A stretch of 19,824 nucleotides of DNA. Origin: Crocinitomicaceae bacterium. Lineage in GTDB: Bacteria; Bacteroidota; Bacteroidia; Flavobacteriales_D; Crocinitomicaceae. Where the stretch lies: contig JALQTG010000153.1 of the NCBI GenBank assembly GCA_023264075.1, positions 1 through 19,824 on the forward strand. Reading direction: 5' to 3'. A program made the position numbers and the translations under genes. This document shows positions 7,683 to 15,660 of this stretch, piece by piece. Within the stretch, counting starts at the first letter, position 1, and each line of letters begins with the position of its first letter. Under the pieces are notes generated by a model, which had not been told where the DNA came from, did not search any database, and was given only the letters and a program-made list of their open reading frames with translations.

Positions 7683-7701
7683 ACAGAATTAAAATTAAAC
7701 T

Positions 7702-9006
7702 ATGGGATGTTCTAGTTGTAGCACCGGTGGTGGAACGCCACGCGGTTGCAAGAATAACGGAACCTGTAGTTCGGGCGGATGTGACAAACTTGGCGTTTTC
7801 GATTGGTTAGCTAATATGCAGCTTCCTTCTGGAAAAAGTCAATTTGATATACTTGAAATACGTTTTAAAAACAGTAGAAAGGCATTTTATCGTAATTTAA
7901 AAGGACTTTCATTAAATGTTGGGGACGTAGTTGTTGTAGAAAGCTCACCTGGATATGATGTCGGGGTAGTTTCAATAGTTGGTGAATTAGCCAGAATACA
8001 GGTACAAAAAAAAGCGGTAAATTTCAAGCCGCATGAAGCGCGACAAATTTTGCGAATAGCCACACAAGAAGATGTGAACAAATGGGTTGCTGCGCGTGGT
8101 AGAGAATATGAAACCATGCACCAATCGAGAGAAATGGCGATACGCTTGAACTTAGAGATGAAAATCTCGGATGTTGAGTTTCAGGGTGATGGATCGAAAG
8201 CTACTTTTTATTACACCGCTGATGGAAGGGTTGACTTTCGCCAATTAATTAAAGATATGGCGGACACCTTTCGTGTTCGTATAGAAATGAGACAAATTGG
8301 TGCCCGTCAGGAATCTTCAAGACTTGGAGGAATAGGATCATGTGGAAGAGAATTATGCTGCTCTACATGGTTAACCGATTTTCGTTCAGTTTCTACCAGT
8401 GCAGCACGCTATCAGCAACTTTCTTTAAATCCGCAAAAACTTGCTGGTCAATGTGGTAAGTTAAAATGCTGTTTGAATTTCGAATTAGATATGTATTTAG
8501 AGGCGGTAAAAGGATTCCCCTCTACAAACATAAAGCTCTACACCAAGAAAGGCTCTGCTTTTCACATTAAAACAGACGTTTTCAAACGTCTCATGTGGTA
8601 CATCTATGAATCCGATGAGCCCGGTGCATCTGGTATGATTGCTCTAACTCCTGAAAGAGTTGCTGAAGTAATCAAGCTGAATAAAGCGAAAGAAAACCCA
8701 ATGGATTTGAAGGATTTCAAAGAGGAAGTTGTGGTTCCTAAGGTGGAAGATTACACAAATGTAGTAGGACAAGACGATCTCAGTCGCTTCGATGATGTTT
8801 TCAAAAAGAAGCGAAAAAAGAAAAAGAAGCCGCGGCCTCAAAACCGAGATAACAAACCGCAAACGGAAAGAAAGCCTCAAGCAAATCAAACCAAGGAAGA
8901 TGGAGAAGCCCGCGGACCTAAACCCAATAATAGAAACCGGAATAAGCGGAGAAATCCGAACAACCCGAACAACCCGAACGAGAATAATAATGACACAAAA
9001 GAATAG
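7702..9006 (+). CDS. ricT: RicT/PSP1-domain iron-sulfur protein with long basic tail
   Basis: The 434-residue product contains the PSP1/RicT (YaaT) domain at roughly 45-280. Its two cysteine clusters, GSCGRELCC (C214, C219, C220) and GQCGKLKCC (C251, C256, C257), are the family's iron-sulfur ligands. A cysteine-rich N-terminus (C3, C6, C16, C22, C27) precedes GVFDWLANM, as in other Bacteroidota members. In Bacillus, RicT with RicA and RicF binds iron-sulfur clusters and modulates RNase Y and phosphorelay signalling; the role in Bacteroidota is not established. After about residue 365 comes an unusual low-complexity tail rich in Lys, Arg, Asn and Pro, making the protein longer than the roughly 275-residue Bacillus form. 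The tail's last codons overlap gldH by 17 bases. It is expressed from a candidate promoter just upstream. Confidence 0.92.
   Translation: MGCSSCSTGGGTPRGCKNNGTCSSGGCDKLGVFDWLANMQLPSGKSQFDILEIRFKNSRKAFYRNLKGLSLNVGDVVVVESSPGYDVGVVSIVGELARIQVQKKAVNFKPHEARQILRIATQEDVNKWVAARGREYETMHQSREMAIRLNLEMKISDVEFQGDGSKATFYYTADGRVDFRQLIKDMADTFRVRIEMRQIGARQESSRLGGIGSCGRELCCSTWLTDFRSVSTSAARYQQLSLNPQKLAGQCGKLKCCLNFELDMYLEAVKGFPSTNIKLYTKKGSAFHIKTDVFKRLMWYIYESDEPGASGMIALTPERVAEVIKLNKAKENPMDLKDFKEEVVVPKVEDYTNVVGQDDLSRFDDVFKKKRKKKKKPRPQNRDNKPQTERKPQANQTKEDGEARGPKPNNRNRNKRRNPNNPNNPNENNNDTKE
8956..8979. repeat. 9-bp tandem repeat encoding Asn-Pro-Asn units in the RicT tail
   Basis: The unit CCGAACAAC is repeated 2.7 times without mismatch and encodes NPNNPNNPN near the RicT C-terminus, directly before the gldH start. 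Copy number could vary by slippage without changing the frame. Confidence 0.85.
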
Positions 9007-9463
9007 CTTCTTTTTACTTATTGGATTGATCATCACACTAATCTCTGCTTGTTCGAACGATACTTTGTTTGACCAAGTAGAGGTTTTTGATGAAAACTCA
9101 TGGAAGCAAGGGGAACAAGTTGTTTTTGAAGTGGAGGTGGAAGACACGTTGCGCCCATTTGATTTCGAAATCACGTTGCGCACAACCACCGATTATAGGT
9201 ACAGCAATTTATGGGTATATATTTATTCAAAAGCGCCCGACGGAGTAACGTCAAAAGTTGCGCAAAGAATTAACATTGCCCGTCCTGACGGTTCATGGAT
9301 AGGCAAAGCGTCTGGAACTATCATTGAAAATAAATTAATCTATCGCACGCAAGCATTTCCGTTTAAAGGAAAATACACGTTTACGATTGAGCAGGCAACG
9401 CAACAAAATGTTATCTCAGAAGTCCTTGACATCGGACTAAGGGTTGTCCCACACAAAGGGTAA
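8990..9463 (+). CDS. gldH: GldH gliding-motility lipoprotein
   Basis: The 157-residue product starts at the ATG at 8990, inside the end of ricT. The frame is open further upstream, but only this ATG gives a lipoprotein signal: a hydrophobic stretch and the lipobox LISAC with the lipidated cysteine at 21. The mature part is a beta-rich domain typical of GldH, with FEVEVEDTLRPFDFEITLR, YSNLWVYIYSKAPDG and a C-terminal FTIEQATQQNVISEVLDIGLRV. GldH was defined in Flavobacterium johnsoniae as a lipoprotein needed for gliding and chitin use. The 17-base overlap with ricT indicates translational coupling, and the ricT-gldH order is known in other Bacteroidota. The gene ends 3 bases from the convergent DUF2490 gene, so the cluster stops here rather than continuing into a penicillin-binding protein gene. 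Confidence 0.88.
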   Translation: MTQKNSFFLLIGLIITLISACSNDTLFDQVEVFDENSWKQGEQVVFEVEVEDTLRPFDFEITLRTTTDYRYSNLWVYIYSKAPDGVTSKVAQRINIARPDGSWIGKASGTIIENKLIYRTQAFPFKGKYTFTIEQATQQNVISEVLDIGLRVVPHKG

Positions 9464-9466
9464 TCT

Positions 9467-10174
9467 CTAAATACGCGATTTTTTTCCTTTCTTCTTCTTA
9501 GGTTTGTAGCTGTATTCATGCTCCAAGCTTAGAATGTGGAAACGCTGAGGATTAGCGATATTGAATTCATAATCGTAGCGATATTTCAGTGTTAACATAT
9601 GTTCATTGGGAAGTTTAATGTCCACGCCTATTCCGAAGCGATATTTCGTGAATTGTTTTCCCGACGGAGAGTTAGCCGTGTTATAGTACCACTCACTTTC
9701 TAAAAGCGGGTCAATCTTGCCTCCTTTAATATTGTATTTTAATGCTGGCTTTAGACGAATTGCATTATCAAAATCAGCATCATAACTATAGTCTGTCGCA
9801 CCAATCATCGCAGTATTAAATTTATACTGAAAGCGCACCCTCATTTTTAAATCGAATCGATTTACTTCGAACTGAGTATTAAAATTTATGTTGATACGAT
9901 GACCTGTGGTAATTTGGTATCCGTTTCGCTGCTGATTGATCACATATCGATAATCAACACTTGGCTTAAAGTAATCAGACAAATTATAACGCGCCGAAAC
10001 CTCTGGAAAAAATTTGTCCCAACGCGTATTACTGTACATTCGCGCGGAAAATGATGCCCCCAAACGTACTTTCTTGTCCATCACGGTAGTTTGAATACCC
10101 GAGGAACACCATAACCGATTTTGTCCCATTACTGAGAAGCTACAGAACAAACAAATGGAAATCAGAAGTTTCAC
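9467..10174 (-). CDS. DUF2490-family outer-membrane barrel-like protein
   Basis: The 235-residue product has a signal peptide (about 1-17, ending SVMGQ) and then alternating aromatic/polar beta strands throughout, with conserved-looking pieces SARYNLSDYFKPSVDYRYV, GHRININFNTQFEV and EWYYNTANS. This fits the DUF2490 family of predicted outer-membrane proteins; no biochemical role is known. It ends in a basic tail (KPKKKKGKKSRI), which is unusual for a barrel whose last strand would normally end in an aromatic residue, so the tail may be periplasmic. The start is a GTG at 10174, directly after the TAA of the upstream lipoprotein gene with no spacer, which suggests translation by re-initiation. 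No better ATG exists before the signal peptide. Confidence 0.75.
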   Translation of the reverse strand: MKLLISICLFCSFSVMGQNRLWCSSGIQTTVMDKKVRLGASFSARMYSNTRWDKFFPEVSARYNLSDYFKPSVDYRYVINQQRNGYQITTGHRININFNTQFEVNRFDLKMRVRFQYKFNTAMIGATDYSYDADFDNAIRLKPALKYNIKGGKIDPLLESEWYYNTANSPSGKQFTKYRFGIGVDIKLPNEHMLTLKYRYDYEFNIANPQRFHILSLEHEYSYKPKKKKGKKSRI

Positions 10175-10570
10175 TTATTTACGAATAACGATGTCTGGAA
10201 GCACAATTGTTGATTTATTCTCGTTGATTACGACCTCTTTTATAACAGGTGCTTCTCCTGATGGACACGTAGCGCAATCTTCATAAGCAAATATGCGATA
10301 GTTTCCTTTGGTTAAGAAATCAAATTGAAAAGACCCGTCGAAACTCGTTCTAAAGTCATCGTCGTATATATCGTCATCTGTTCCATACAAAATAAATACG
10401 CGTTCATCAGTGGCATAATACTCTTGAATAATTGCACCAAAAGCATCATATTCTTGCACATAAATGCGTCCAGAGATTGCAGAAGTACCTCCCTGTCCCT
10501 CTACTTTTTTGCAAGCAGTGCCTAGAAAAAATACCCCTGTCAGGATTACAATAATTCCTATTTTCATCAT
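10175..10570 (-). CDS. Small lipoprotein, CarboxypepD_reg-like
   Basis: The 131-residue product has a lipoprotein signal with lipobox LGTAC and lipidated cysteine 20, followed by KK. The mature part resembles a small beta-sandwich of the carboxypeptidase-regulatory type: SAISGRIYVQEYD, an acidic loop GTDDDIYDDDF, then GSFQFDFLTKGNYRIFAYED and IKEVVINENKSTIVLPDIVI. The CATC in the middle is not followed by His, so it is not a haem site; it may form a disulfide. The acidic aspartate-rich loop could bind calcium, which is inference. Two adjacent ATG codons (10570 and 10567) can start it. The downstream DUF2490 gene begins on the next base after its stop, so the two products probably act together in the outer membrane. 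Confidence 0.75.
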   Translation of the reverse strand: MMKIGIIVILTGVFFLGTACKKVEGQGGTSAISGRIYVQEYDAFGAIIQEYYATDERVFILYGTDDDIYDDDFRTSFDGSFQFDFLTKGNYRIFAYEDCATCPSGEAPVIKEVVINENKSTIVLPDIVIRK

Positions 10571-10592
10571 ACCATATTTAATCTTATGTTAC

Positions 10593-10604
10593 CGTAATAT
10601 TACG
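10593..10604. promoter_or_regulatory. 12-bp perfect palindrome in the divergent spacer
   Basis: CGTAATATTACG is its own reverse complement and lies 23 bases before the lipoprotein start and about 100 bases before the CotH gene, in the only spacer between the two divergent transcripts. It could be an operator for a dimeric regulator. AT-rich spacers yield some palindromes by chance, and no second copy was noticed. Confidence 0.3.
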
Positions 10605-10702
10605 AAAATTAACTCCGCATAGTGCAACTTTACAGGCTGTTTTTAGGTCTTCTGTTGAAATTTGCTTAGTATTACTTAATATATCAGTTAATATTGAAAC
10701 AG

Positions 10703-13204
10703 ATGATAAAGGTTATATTTTTACTTGCGTTCCTTTTTACGGGGGTGTTCTCTTCTTTTTCTCAAGTTGTTATTAATGAAGTTTCCTGCTCGAATAGAGG
10801 AACGTACGCCGACTCTTTTGGGGGAAATGAAGATTGGATTGAATTGTTAAATGTTGGCGGAACGGCTGTTGATCTAACAGGGTTCTATCTTACCGATAAC
10901 CCAAATAACATTACAAAGTACCAAATCGGAACACTTACAGTCAATCCTGGAGAAAGAGTCATGGTGCATTGTTCCGGAAGGAATACACAGGTTGGAAATG
11001 AGCTACACACCAACTTTAAACTTACACAAACAATAGGAGAAGTTGTTATGTTAAGCGGTCCCTCAGGGGCATTTGCGGACAGCGTTCACTTAGCAAATAA
11101 AATTACCCGAGAAGGACATTCCATCGGACGTTCCACTGATGGTGCTTCAGATTGGAAACTCTTCACAACTCCTACACCAAATGCACCAAATACAGGAGCA
11201 CAAGACTTTTATATGCCTTCGTGTATATTTTCGCTTGCACCAGGCTTCTACACGGGGCCTCAATCCGTTGAGATATCAGTGCCTTCTGGTGGTACTGTTC
11301 GATACACCTTAAATGGGGATGAACCAACTGCGGCTTCCACGCTTTATTCAGGTCCAATCAACATATCGAATACAACTGTTTTACGCGCCAAAAATTTCGG
11401 AGCAGCAACAGAAAGTCATATTACAACACATACATTCTTCATTGATGAATCTCATACGGTTCCCGTTGTCTCTGTTGCAGGGGCAGGTCTTACAGATCTT
11501 TTAGTAAATGGCAATGGCGGGGCATTTGAACCCAATGGATCCTTCGAACTCTTTGAAGAAGACGGTTCATTTATTGATGCGGCCTATGGTTCTTTCAATA
11601 AGCACGGAAATGACTCTTGGGCGTATGATCAGCGTGGCTTCGATTATATAGCGCGCGACGAATTCGGTGATGGAGATGCGATCCGGCATCAAATTTTTCC
11701 TACTGAAGCGCGAACACGTTTCAAGCGGCTGATATTAAAACCGGGAGCCAATGATAATTATCCCTTTGCGAATGGTGCGTACATTCGAGATGCTTTTGTC
11801 CAAACACTTTCACAAAAAGCTGACCTTTTGCTAGACGAAAGAACATGGCGGCCATGCGTATTGTATCTTAACGGAGTTTATCACGGAGTATATGAAATTC
11901 GAGAAAAATATGATGACCATCAATTTACCGAACATTATTACAATCAAAGTGAATATTTTGGAAACAATCAAACGGGCTTGCACTTCTTAAAAACTTGGGG
12001 CGCAACTTGGGAAGAATACGGACAAGGAGAAGCACAAATTTCTTGGGATAATTTGCGCAATTTTATCATGACCAACAACATGAGTGACCCAGCGAACTTC
12101 AATTATGTAGATAGTTTGTACAATTGGCGGTCATTAGCAGATTATTTTATGTTGAACTCATACATCGTCTCCAAAGACTGGTTAAACTGGAATACCGCTT
12201 GGTGGAGAGGGCGAAACCCTGCTGAAACGAAGAAGAAATGGCGGTATACGCTTTGGGATATGGATGCTTCCTTTGGTCACTACGTTAATTATACGAGTAT
12301 TCCAGACGAATCTCCTAACGCGGACCCTTGTAATGCTGAGAACTTACCGAATCCAGGGGGGCAAGGTCACACGGACATATTGATCAAATTAATTGATGAG
12401 CAGCCTATTGTCAACCAATATTATGTAACACGATACATTGATTTAAATAATACGTATTTCTCGTGTGATTACTCGATTCCGTTGTTGGACTCTATGCTCA
12501 ACACCTTCGCTTCAGAAATGCCCCGACAAATCGCTCTTTGGGGCGGTACGGAAGCGGGTTATGCAACTGCTGTTCAGGAACTGCGCGATTTTATCTTGGA
12601 ACGCTGTCAACAAATCAATACCGGCCTTGTGGATTGCTACGACCTAGTTGGACCCTTTGATTTAATTATTGATGTAGAACCTCCAGGAGCAGGAGAAGTG
12701 ATGGTCAACTCCATTTGGGCACCAACATACCCATGGACAGCCTCTTATTTTGGAAATATTGAAACACTTTTAAAGGCCAGTGCCAACGTAGGATTCGAAT
12801 TCGATCATTGGGAATATGATTTAGGGCCTTTACTTGCTCCTATTGAAAACGACACTAATGCCATTGACCTTCAAGGGAACGATCGCGTCGTTGCAGTGTT
12901 TCGACCACTAGAAATTGGATATGCGAGTAATTCTGTACATCTCCCAAATGCATTTTCTCCGAATGGCGATGGGAACAACGACTTCCTAAAACCATTCGTT
13001 GGAGAAGACGTACTGACTTTCACAATTACCATTTATGACCGTTGGGGAAATGTGGTGTTACAAAGTAGCGATCCTGGAATGAAATGGGATGGAACATTTA
13101 ACAATAAGCCCTTGAACACTGGTGTTTTTGCATATGCTATCGATATCACCTACCTCAACGGACTGAAAGAAACTAAATCAGGCAACATCACTTTAATTCG
13201 GTAA
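10703..13204 (+). CDS. Surface CotH-like kinase with lamin-tail, chitobiase-C-like and T9SS type B domains
   Basis: The 833-residue product starts at the ATG at 10703 (a TTG three codons upstream is possible). A signal peptide ends at about residue 20 (SSFSQ). Next come a lamin-tail domain (about 21-150: VVINEVSCSN, EDWIELLNVGG, LTGFYLTDNP), a chitobiase/beta-hexosaminidase C-terminal-like domain (about 175-245: GTVRYTLNGDEPT), and a CotH kinase domain (about 250-640) with FKRLILKPGANDNY, YLNGVYHGVYEIREKYDDH and the acidic WDMDASFGHY. A small InlB-repeat-like segment follows (650-735), and a type B T9SS sorting domain begins HLPNAFSPNGDGNNDFLKP and ends NITLIR. CotH proteins are atypical kinases that phosphorylate spore or secreted proteins. 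Here the enzyme should act at the cell surface. The PorP/SprF gene starts 2 bases after its stop. Confidence 0.88.
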   Translation: MIKVIFLLAFLFTGVFSSFSQVVINEVSCSNRGTYADSFGGNEDWIELLNVGGTAVDLTGFYLTDNPNNITKYQIGTLTVNPGERVMVHCSGRNTQVGNELHTNFKLTQTIGEVVMLSGPSGAFADSVHLANKITREGHSIGRSTDGASDWKLFTTPTPNAPNTGAQDFYMPSCIFSLAPGFYTGPQSVEISVPSGGTVRYTLNGDEPTAASTLYSGPINISNTTVLRAKNFGAATESHITTHTFFIDESHTVPVVSVAGAGLTDLLVNGNGGAFEPNGSFELFEEDGSFIDAAYGSFNKHGNDSWAYDQRGFDYIARDEFGDGDAIRHQIFPTEARTRFKRLILKPGANDNYPFANGAYIRDAFVQTLSQKADLLLDERTWRPCVLYLNGVYHGVYEIREKYDDHQFTEHYYNQSEYFGNNQTGLHFLKTWGATWEEYGQGEAQISWDNLRNFIMTNNMSDPANFNYVDSLYNWRSLADYFMLNSYIVSKDWLNWNTAWWRGRNPAETKKKWRYTLWDMDASFGHYVNYTSIPDESPNADPCNAENLPNPGGQGHTDILIKLIDEQPIVNQYYVTRYIDLNNTYFSCDYSIPLLDSMLNTFASEMPRQIALWGGTEAGYATAVQELRDFILERCQQINTGLVDCYDLVGPFDLIIDVEPPGAGEVMVNSIWAPTYPWTASYFGNIETLLKASANVGFEFDHWEYDLGPLLAPIENDTNAIDLQGNDRVVAVFRPLEIGYASNSVHLPNAFSPNGDGNNDFLKPFVGEDVLTFTITIYDRWGNVVLQSSDPGMKWDGTFNNKPLNTGVFAYAIDITYLNGLKETKSGNITLIR

Positions 13205-13206
13205 TA

Positions 13207-14238
13207 ATGAAACACCATTTTCTTCTTCTCGTTGCGTCGATGTACAGTTGCTTTTCTGGTGCGCAAGACATTCATTTTACCCAGTCAGCACAAACGCCCC
13301 TTTGGATCAACCCTGCGATTACAGGAGTGTATGAAGGATGGGAACGCGTTATTATCAATCATCGCAACCAATGGCTAGGATCAAATACCCAGTTTATGAC
13401 GACTGCAGTTGGCGCAGACATCAACCTCTTTAAACCCAGAGCAAATGACAAAGCTCATTTAGGAGTAGGCATTTTCTTATGGAATGATGTAGGGGGAGAT
13501 GCTAAATTTGGAACGCGACAAGGACAATTAAGTGTTTCAGGAATACTCCCAGTGGGGAATGGACACCAATTATCTACCGGAATTCAAGGAGGAATCGGAA
13601 ACCGAGGAGGTAACATGTCTGCATTATATTTCGAAAACCAATGGACCGGTAGTGAGTTTAATCAAGATTTACCTTCATTAGAAGCGAATCGCTTACAATC
13701 GGACACGTACTTCAACATTTCTGCTGGAATCAACTACCAATACGATAACAAGCAAACCAAATTTGGGCATGACGAGAAGTTTCGCTTCCAATTAGGTGCT
13801 GCAGTCTATCACGCCAATAAGCCCGACATAAAATACTTTGGGTTAGTCAATGAATCATTACTCCGAAAATTTGTAGTTCATACGGGGATCTTAAAAGACT
13901 TAGCGGGTTCACAATGGACAATTGATGGAAACTTTGTTCAGTTTATACAAGGGCCCCACTATCAATCGTTACTCGGGCTGATGATGCGCTATCGGATGAA
14001 CACTGGCGGCAAAATAACCACCTTCAAGCAAGATGCTTATGTTGGCTTTGGTTTGTATGCGCGATTCAGGGACGCGATAGCACCGGCATTTATGTTAGAA
14101 TTAAAAGGTTTTCAATTTGGCGTGTCCTACGACTTTACAACTTCCCCATTACGGAATACCCACAGCGGTGGTTCACTCGAATTTTCTCTTGCCTACCGCA
14201 ATTTATACCACGCACTGTTTAAAAAACGTAGAAAGTAA
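13207..14238 (+). CDS. PorP/SprF-family T9SS outer-membrane protein
   Basis: The 343-residue product has a signal peptide (about 1-19, ending CFSGAQ) and the PorP/SprF opening signature DIHFTQSAQTPLWINPAITG, followed by RVIINHRNQW and repeated amphipathic strands to the end, as in a 14-strand outer-membrane barrel. In Flavobacterium, SprF is needed to deliver the type B substrate SprB to the surface, and each PorP/SprF gene is normally paired with a type B CTD gene. That fits the position 2 bases after the CotH gene: this barrel is probably its dedicated export or anchoring partner. The C-terminal tail LFKKRRK is basic and extends beyond the last clear strand. It ends 4 bases before the convergent glycosyltransferase gene. 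Confidence 0.9.
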   Translation: MKHHFLLLVASMYSCFSGAQDIHFTQSAQTPLWINPAITGVYEGWERVIINHRNQWLGSNTQFMTTAVGADINLFKPRANDKAHLGVGIFLWNDVGGDAKFGTRQGQLSVSGILPVGNGHQLSTGIQGGIGNRGGNMSALYFENQWTGSEFNQDLPSLEANRLQSDTYFNISAGINYQYDNKQTKFGHDEKFRFQLGAAVYHANKPDIKYFGLVNESLLRKFVVHTGILKDLAGSQWTIDGNFVQFIQGPHYQSLLGLMMRYRMNTGGKITTFKQDAYVGFGLYARFRDAIAPAFMLELKGFQFGVSYDFTTSPLRNTHSGGSLEFSLAYRNLYHALFKKRRK

Positions 14239-14242
14239 TCGT

Positions 14243-14959
14243 CTAATTCGTGAATTTGTATTTGAAGATGCACCATATCGCGCGAAAACCATCCTTCCAC
14301 CCGATTTTTTTTCCTTCCTCGTACGTTCTACCATAATAAGAAATCCCTACTTCATAGATTCGAATCCCTTTTACTTTTGCCAACTTAGCCGTAATTTCTG
14401 GCTCTATACCAAAACGATTTTCCTTAATATTTATTTTTTTCGCAATTGACGTTCGGATAAGTTTATAACATGTTTCCATATCCGTCAAGTTCAGATTGGT
14501 CATCATATTACTTAGGTTCGTTAAAAACTTATTTCCTCGCGAATGCCAATAAAACAAAATACGGTGAGGGTGGTGGCCCATAAAACGAGAGCCGTAAACA
14601 ACGTCTGCATTATCCTTGTAAACCGGCTTAATCAATAAATTATATTCTTCTGGGTCATACTCTAGATCGGCGTCTTGCACAATTAAATAATCACCAGAAC
14701 ATTCTTGAATAGCCCGATTAATGGCAGCACCTTTTCCTTTGTTCTTCTCTTGTGAAAACAATTGAATGTCAAGTTCAGGATGCGCTTGTATGAATGCGTT
14801 TACTCTTTCCACAGTGTTATCGGTGGAACAATCATTCACAATAATAATCTCCTTTTGGATTCCATGATCAAGCACGAGCTCACTCACTTTTTCAAGGATT
14901 ACATGTATGGTTGGCCCTTCATTGTATGCGGGAATTAGTATCGATAATTTTTTAAACAT
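14243..14959 (-). CDS. Family 2 glycosyltransferase, dolichol-phosphate-mannose-synthase-like
   Basis: The 238-residue product is a GT-A-fold, family 2 transferase with LSILIPAYNEGPTIHVILEK at the start, the nucleotide-sugar aspartate in IIIVNDCSTDNT, the KNKGKGAAINRAI helix, and the metal-binding DXD in QDADLEYDPEEY. VVYGSRF and the ETCYKLIR region follow, as in the polyprenyl-phosphate mannosyl/glucosyltransferase branch. There are no convincing membrane helices, so it works at the inner face of the membrane, probably transferring a sugar to a lipid carrier for glycan or glycoprotein synthesis. Its start lies 2 bases after the CoA-transferase stop, so the two are co-transcribed although their pathways do not obviously connect. 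Confidence 0.9.
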   Translation of the reverse strand: MFKKLSILIPAYNEGPTIHVILEKVSELVLDHGIQKEIIIVNDCSTDNTVERVNAFIQAHPELDIQLFSQEKNKGKGAAINRAIQECSGDYLIVQDADLEYDPEEYNLLIKPVYKDNADVVYGSRFMGHHPHRILFYWHSRGNKFLTNLSNMMTNLNLTDMETCYKLIRTSIAKKINIKENRFGIEPEITAKLAKVKGIRIYEVGISYYGRTYEEGKKIGWKDGFRAIWCIFKYKFTN

Positions 14960-14961
14960 GG

Positions 14962-15618
14962 CTAGATATTCATTTCAGGCACAACGGCTGGCACGACAAG
15001 GTCTCCTTCTGTCAACGCAATAATTTCTTCTACCGTTACACCCGGAGCCCTTTCGATTAGATGAAAAGAGTTATCTTTTATTTCTAAAACGGCCAAATCG
15101 GTTACTACTTTTTTAACGCAACCTACACCTGTTAAGGGTAGCGAACATGTCTTTAAGATTTTCGATTCTCCCTTTTTATTGGCATGCATCATCGCAACAA
15201 TGATATTTTCGGCAGACGCTACTAAATCCATCGCACCACCCATACCTTTCACCATTTTTCCAGGAATTTTCCAATTGGCGATATCTCCATTTTGAGCGAC
15301 TTCCATAGCGCCGAGCACCGTGAGTTGAACGTGTTGTCCTCGAATCATAGCAAACGACGTAGCAGAATCGAAATAGACCGCCCCTGGAAGTGCAGTAATG
15401 GTTTGTTTTCCGGCGTTAATCAGATCGGCATCTTCTTCTCCTTCAAAAGGAAATGGCCCCATTCCTAAAATTCCATTCTCTGATTGGAATTCTACTTCAA
15501 TTCCCTCTGGAATATGATTGGCAACCAACGTAGGAATACCAATTCCTAGATTCACATACCATCCGTCTTTTAGTTCCTGCGCAATTCGCTTAGCGATTCC
15601 ATTTTTATCTAAAGCCAT
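14962..15618 (-). CDS. scoB: 3-oxoacid CoA-transferase, beta subunit
   Basis: The 218-residue product matches the B subunit of succinyl-CoA:3-ketoacid / acetoacetyl-CoA transferases. It has GWYVNLGIGIPTLVANHIPE, the catalytic glutamate in FQSENGILGMG (E47), TSFAMIRGQHVQLTVLGAME, the NWKIPGKMVKGMGGAMDLV stretch, and CVKKVVTDLAV. With the A subunit it moves CoA from succinyl-CoA to acetoacetate in ketone-body or branched-chain degradation. The ATG at 15618 is preferred over a TTG three codons upstream. The A subunit is normally adjacent; here the upstream gene is a phosphatase, so the partner must lie elsewhere. The exact acid substrate is not decided by the sequence, and the symbol follows the family. 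Confidence 0.9.
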   Translation of the reverse strand: MALDKNGIAKRIAQELKDGWYVNLGIGIPTLVANHIPEGIEVEFQSENGILGMGPFPFEGEEDADLINAGKQTITALPGAVYFDSATSFAMIRGQHVQLTVLGAMEVAQNGDIANWKIPGKMVKGMGGAMDLVASAENIIVAMMHANKKGESKILKTCSLPLTGVGCVKKVVTDLAVLEIKDNSFHLIERAPGVTVEEIIALTEGDLVVPAVVPEMNI

Positions 15619-15660
15619 AATTTTCAATTCAGCAAGTAATCATTATTGGAGGCGAATATA

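Noticed and set aside
8792..8989. In-frame upstream extension of gldH with a Lys/Arg-rich leader
   Set aside because: It overlaps the ricT coding region in another frame and would place the lipobox deep inside the protein; the ATG at 8990 gives a normal lipoprotein signal.
10175..10570. CATC motif of the small lipoprotein as a haem-binding site
   Set aside because: The residue after the second cysteine is Pro, not His, so it is not a CxxCH site.
10662..10696. Promoter for the CotH gene at TAATATTG (10689-10696)
   Set aside because: It has one mismatch to the -7 consensus, a 24-base spacer to the nearest TTG, and lies almost on the start codon.
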